Source of the DNA: Trinickia acidisoli
Lineage (GTDB): Bacteria > Pseudomonadota > Gammaproteobacteria > Burkholderiales > Burkholderiaceae
NCBI RefSeq assembly: GCF_017315725.1
Contig: NZ_JAFLRG010000002.1
Location: 1,550,001-1,614,000, forward strand
Length of the DNA stretch: 64,000 nt
Direction: 5' to 3'
The notes beneath the pieces are model-generated. The model was given only the letters and a program-made list of their open reading frames with translations. It had not been told where the DNA came from and searched no databases. A program made the position numbers and the translations under genes. Shown here piece after piece: positions 63,964-64,000 of the stretch (position 1 is its first letter; each line of letters begins with the position of its first letter).

Positions 63964-64000
63964 ACGGTGCAAGTCAAGTTCCAGTCGCCGGCACGCTCTT

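Overview
The window looks like a chromosomal segment of a high-GC member of the Burkholderiaceae (Paraburkholderia, Trinickia or Burkholderia type). The grounds are the codon use, a sigma-54-controlled prpR / prpB-prpC-acnD-prpF methylcitrate locus, and many LysR regulators, each beside a small metabolic module. No rRNA, tRNA or CRISPR array was seen.

Layout. (1) 1-2799: the start of a large alpha-2-macroglobulin-type protein that runs off the left edge, then a relic of an MFS transporter. (2) 3.2-6.8 kb: MBL-fold hydrolase, LysR regulator, cytochrome P450 and an antibiotic-biosynthesis-monooxygenase-like protein. (3) 6.9-10 kb, minus strand: LysR, DHA1 MFS exporter and a TetR regulator whose upstream region carries two related palindromes. 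(4) 10.05-25.5 kb, minus strand: a compact biosynthetic operon read as amidohydrolase > citramalate synthase > asparagine synthase > unrecognised 434-aa protein > single-module PKS (FAAL-ACP-KS-AT-DH-KR-ACP-TE) > tandem NTF2-like protein. Gaps are short or overlapping throughout, apart from one 127-bp gap holding a perfect hairpin. A GlxA/AraC-type regulator lies across about 730 bp of AT-richer DNA.

(5) 27.2-37.7 kb: two divergent operons that look like one metal-acquisition system. Leftward run three SPFH (HflK/HflC/stomatin-like) membrane proteins, one with a His/Asp-rich tail, and an HmtA-like P1B ATPase. Rightward run a TonB-dependent receptor, ExbB, ExbD and TonB. Between them lie two AT-rich palindromes sharing a TGATAYGTTATATC core, which resemble Zur operators. 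I consider this the most interesting system in the window. (6) 38-39 kb: a glutathione S-transferase and a small glycine-zipper protein. (7) 39.1-49 kb: the methylcitrate cycle locus with a readable GG-N10-GC sigma-54 promoter and a 9-1-9 palindrome as candidate PrpR site; an AlkK-like acyl-CoA ligase gene is inserted between prpC and acnD.

(8) 49.1-55.8 kb: ACS-family MFS carrier plus tartrate/D-malate dehydrogenase with a divergent LysR, then a YdiJ-like FAD/Fe-S dehydrogenase with its own divergent LysR. (9) 57.2-64 kb: a variable region with a clear drop in GC, containing an O-acyltransferase, a GT2 glycosyltransferase, an NAD-dependent epimerase, a decayed IS5-like transposase, an intact rve-type insertion sequence with a duplicated left end, and a DinB-family gene fragment. 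It looks like part of a surface-polysaccharide locus remodelled by insertion sequences.
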